The translations under genes were made by a program, and so were the position numbers. Shown here one piece after another: positions 63,674-64,000 of a stretch of DNA of 64,000 nt (positions within the stretch are counted from its first letter, which is position 1; the number at the start of each line of letters is the position of its first letter). The notes below the pieces were generated by a model. It did no database searches. It had not been told where the DNA came from and saw nothing but the letters and a program-made list of their open reading frames with translations. Source of the DNA: Bartonella raoultii (GTDB taxonomy: Bacteria > Pseudomonadota > Alphaproteobacteria > Rhizobiales > Rhizobiaceae); NCBI RefSeq assembly GCF_019659805.1, contig NZ_JAIFRO010000002.1, positions 62,001 to 126,000 of the forward strand. The letters run 5' to 3'.

Positions 63674-63899
63674 TATATTTTTCTTTCTCAAATAGCTTTT
63701 TTTTATTTAGCTTATGGAGCATTTTTTTTTGATAGAGTCCTTTGCAAAGAATGTAGCCAATAAGACTAAGGAGTGAGATCGCGGATAACGTATAGCTCAA
63801 AATAACAATTTGCTTTTGATGAAGAGTTCCAAGAAAGAAATCAACTTGCTGAGAAAAATTTCCTGAAAATCTGCTGTGAATACTGTTTAAGTCGAGCAT
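63648..63899 (-). CDS. ccmD: Heme exporter protein CcmD
   Basis: 83 residues, small membrane protein with one hydrophobic helix (about 30-52, QIVILSYTLSAISLLSLIGYIL) and a Lys-rich tail, as in CcmD. It stabilises the CcmABC heme-release complex. Assigned mainly from position between ccmC and ccmG. The C-terminal tail is longer than usual and runs into ccmG. Confidence 0.8.
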   Translation of the reverse strand: MLDLNSIHSRFSGNFSQQVDFFLGTLHQKQIVILSYTLSAISLLSLIGYILCKGLYQKKMLHKLNKKKLFEKEKYNENPSSKT

Positions 63900-64000
63900 G
63901 ATGAAGAGTCCTGATGGTGTGCATGACGAGCTTTTTTGATCTGCAGCATTTTAATATAACGACTATTAATTTCATTTCGCATAGCCATCAAATAGAGCAG
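63887..64000 (-). CDS. ccmC: Heme exporter protein CcmC (3' end, runs off window)
   Basis: The last 37 residues only: LLYLMAMRNEINSRYIKMLQ, then IKKARHAHH and a Ser-rich end, stop at 63887-63889. The arginine-asparagine pattern after the last membrane helix is like CcmC, and ccmD and ccmG follow with overlaps. The overlap with ccmD is 13 bases. Confidence 0.75.
   Translation of the reverse strand: MLYLMAMRNEINSRYIKMLQIKKARHAHHQDSSSCST

Overview
The window is chromosomal DNA from an AT-rich alphaproteobacterium. Its proteins and gene order point to the genus Bartonella (Hyphomicrobiales, close to Brucella). The evidence is a ChvG/ChvI-type two-component pair of the BatS/BatR kind beside a truncated HPr kinase, EIIA-Man and HPr; the order gcrA / argD-argF-hslO; the order secB / fxsA / tim44 / smr; a malic enzyme fused to a phosphotransacetylase-like domain; GcrA; and a TIGR02300-type acidic protein. 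I cannot name the species. I see no phage, insertion sequence, plasmid gene or CRISPR array. Most of the window is a conserved housekeeping backbone with rather long, decayed intergenic spaces, as in a reducing genome.

Layout. 1-5.3 kb: 5' end of infC (with an ATT start), an alpha/beta hydrolase, a YgjP-type metallohydrolase, dapE, and the hemW-rdgB pair. 5.5-8.1 kb: hrcA-grpE and thpR. 8.5-12.4 kb: a minus-strand regulatory block with HPr, EIIA-Man, HprK, BatS and BatR. 12.8-18 kb: a BON-LysM protein, a copper chaperone, then dnaK-dnaJ. 18.9-26.9 kb: argB, an EamA transporter, lepA, dapD, a LOG-family protein, and truA-fmt-def. 27-30.9 kb: rmuC, a lipoprotein transglycosylase, a DUF1150 protein with Hsp20, and nth. 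31-35.3 kb: rpmI-rplT and pheS-pheT. 35.6-39.1 kb: a sitABCD-type manganese/iron ABC importer. 39.5-41.5 kb: a YbaN-type membrane protein and pncB. 41.7-42.9 kb: a decayed gene. 43.4-47.3 kb: rpsA, cmk, aroA. 47.4-50 kb: a TIGR02300 protein, tRNA-Ala(GGC) and ilvD. 50.3-55.6 kb: mutS and maeB. 55.6-62.6 kb: secB, fxsA, tim44, smr, hslO, argF, argD, gcrA. 63-64 kb: ccmG, ccmD and the end of ccmC.

How the genes work together. Protein quality control is over-represented: HrcA, GrpE, DnaK, DnaJ, Hsp20, Hsp33, SecB and peptide deformylase. The HprK/EIIA/HPr genes form a sugar-independent regulatory phosphotransfer set next to the BatR/BatS virulence regulators. dapD, dapE and argD (a likely dual ArgD/DapC) supply diaminopimelate and lysine. 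infC, rpmI, rplT, pheST, rpsA, truA, fmt, def and lepA serve translation.

The most unusual item is about 1.15 kb on the minus strand between pncB and rpsA. By my reading it holds the scrambled remains of a giant cyclic beta-1,2-glucan synthase gene (ndvB/chvB/cgs). Pieces of the N-terminal part are joined to the extreme C-terminus, with in-frame stops, frameshifts and loss of most of the middle. Other points of interest are the ATT start of infC, Mur/Fur-like palindromes upstream of sitA, Fur-like palindromes in two other intergenic regions, alternative hairpins in the rpmI leader, and repeated stem-loops upstream of dnaK.
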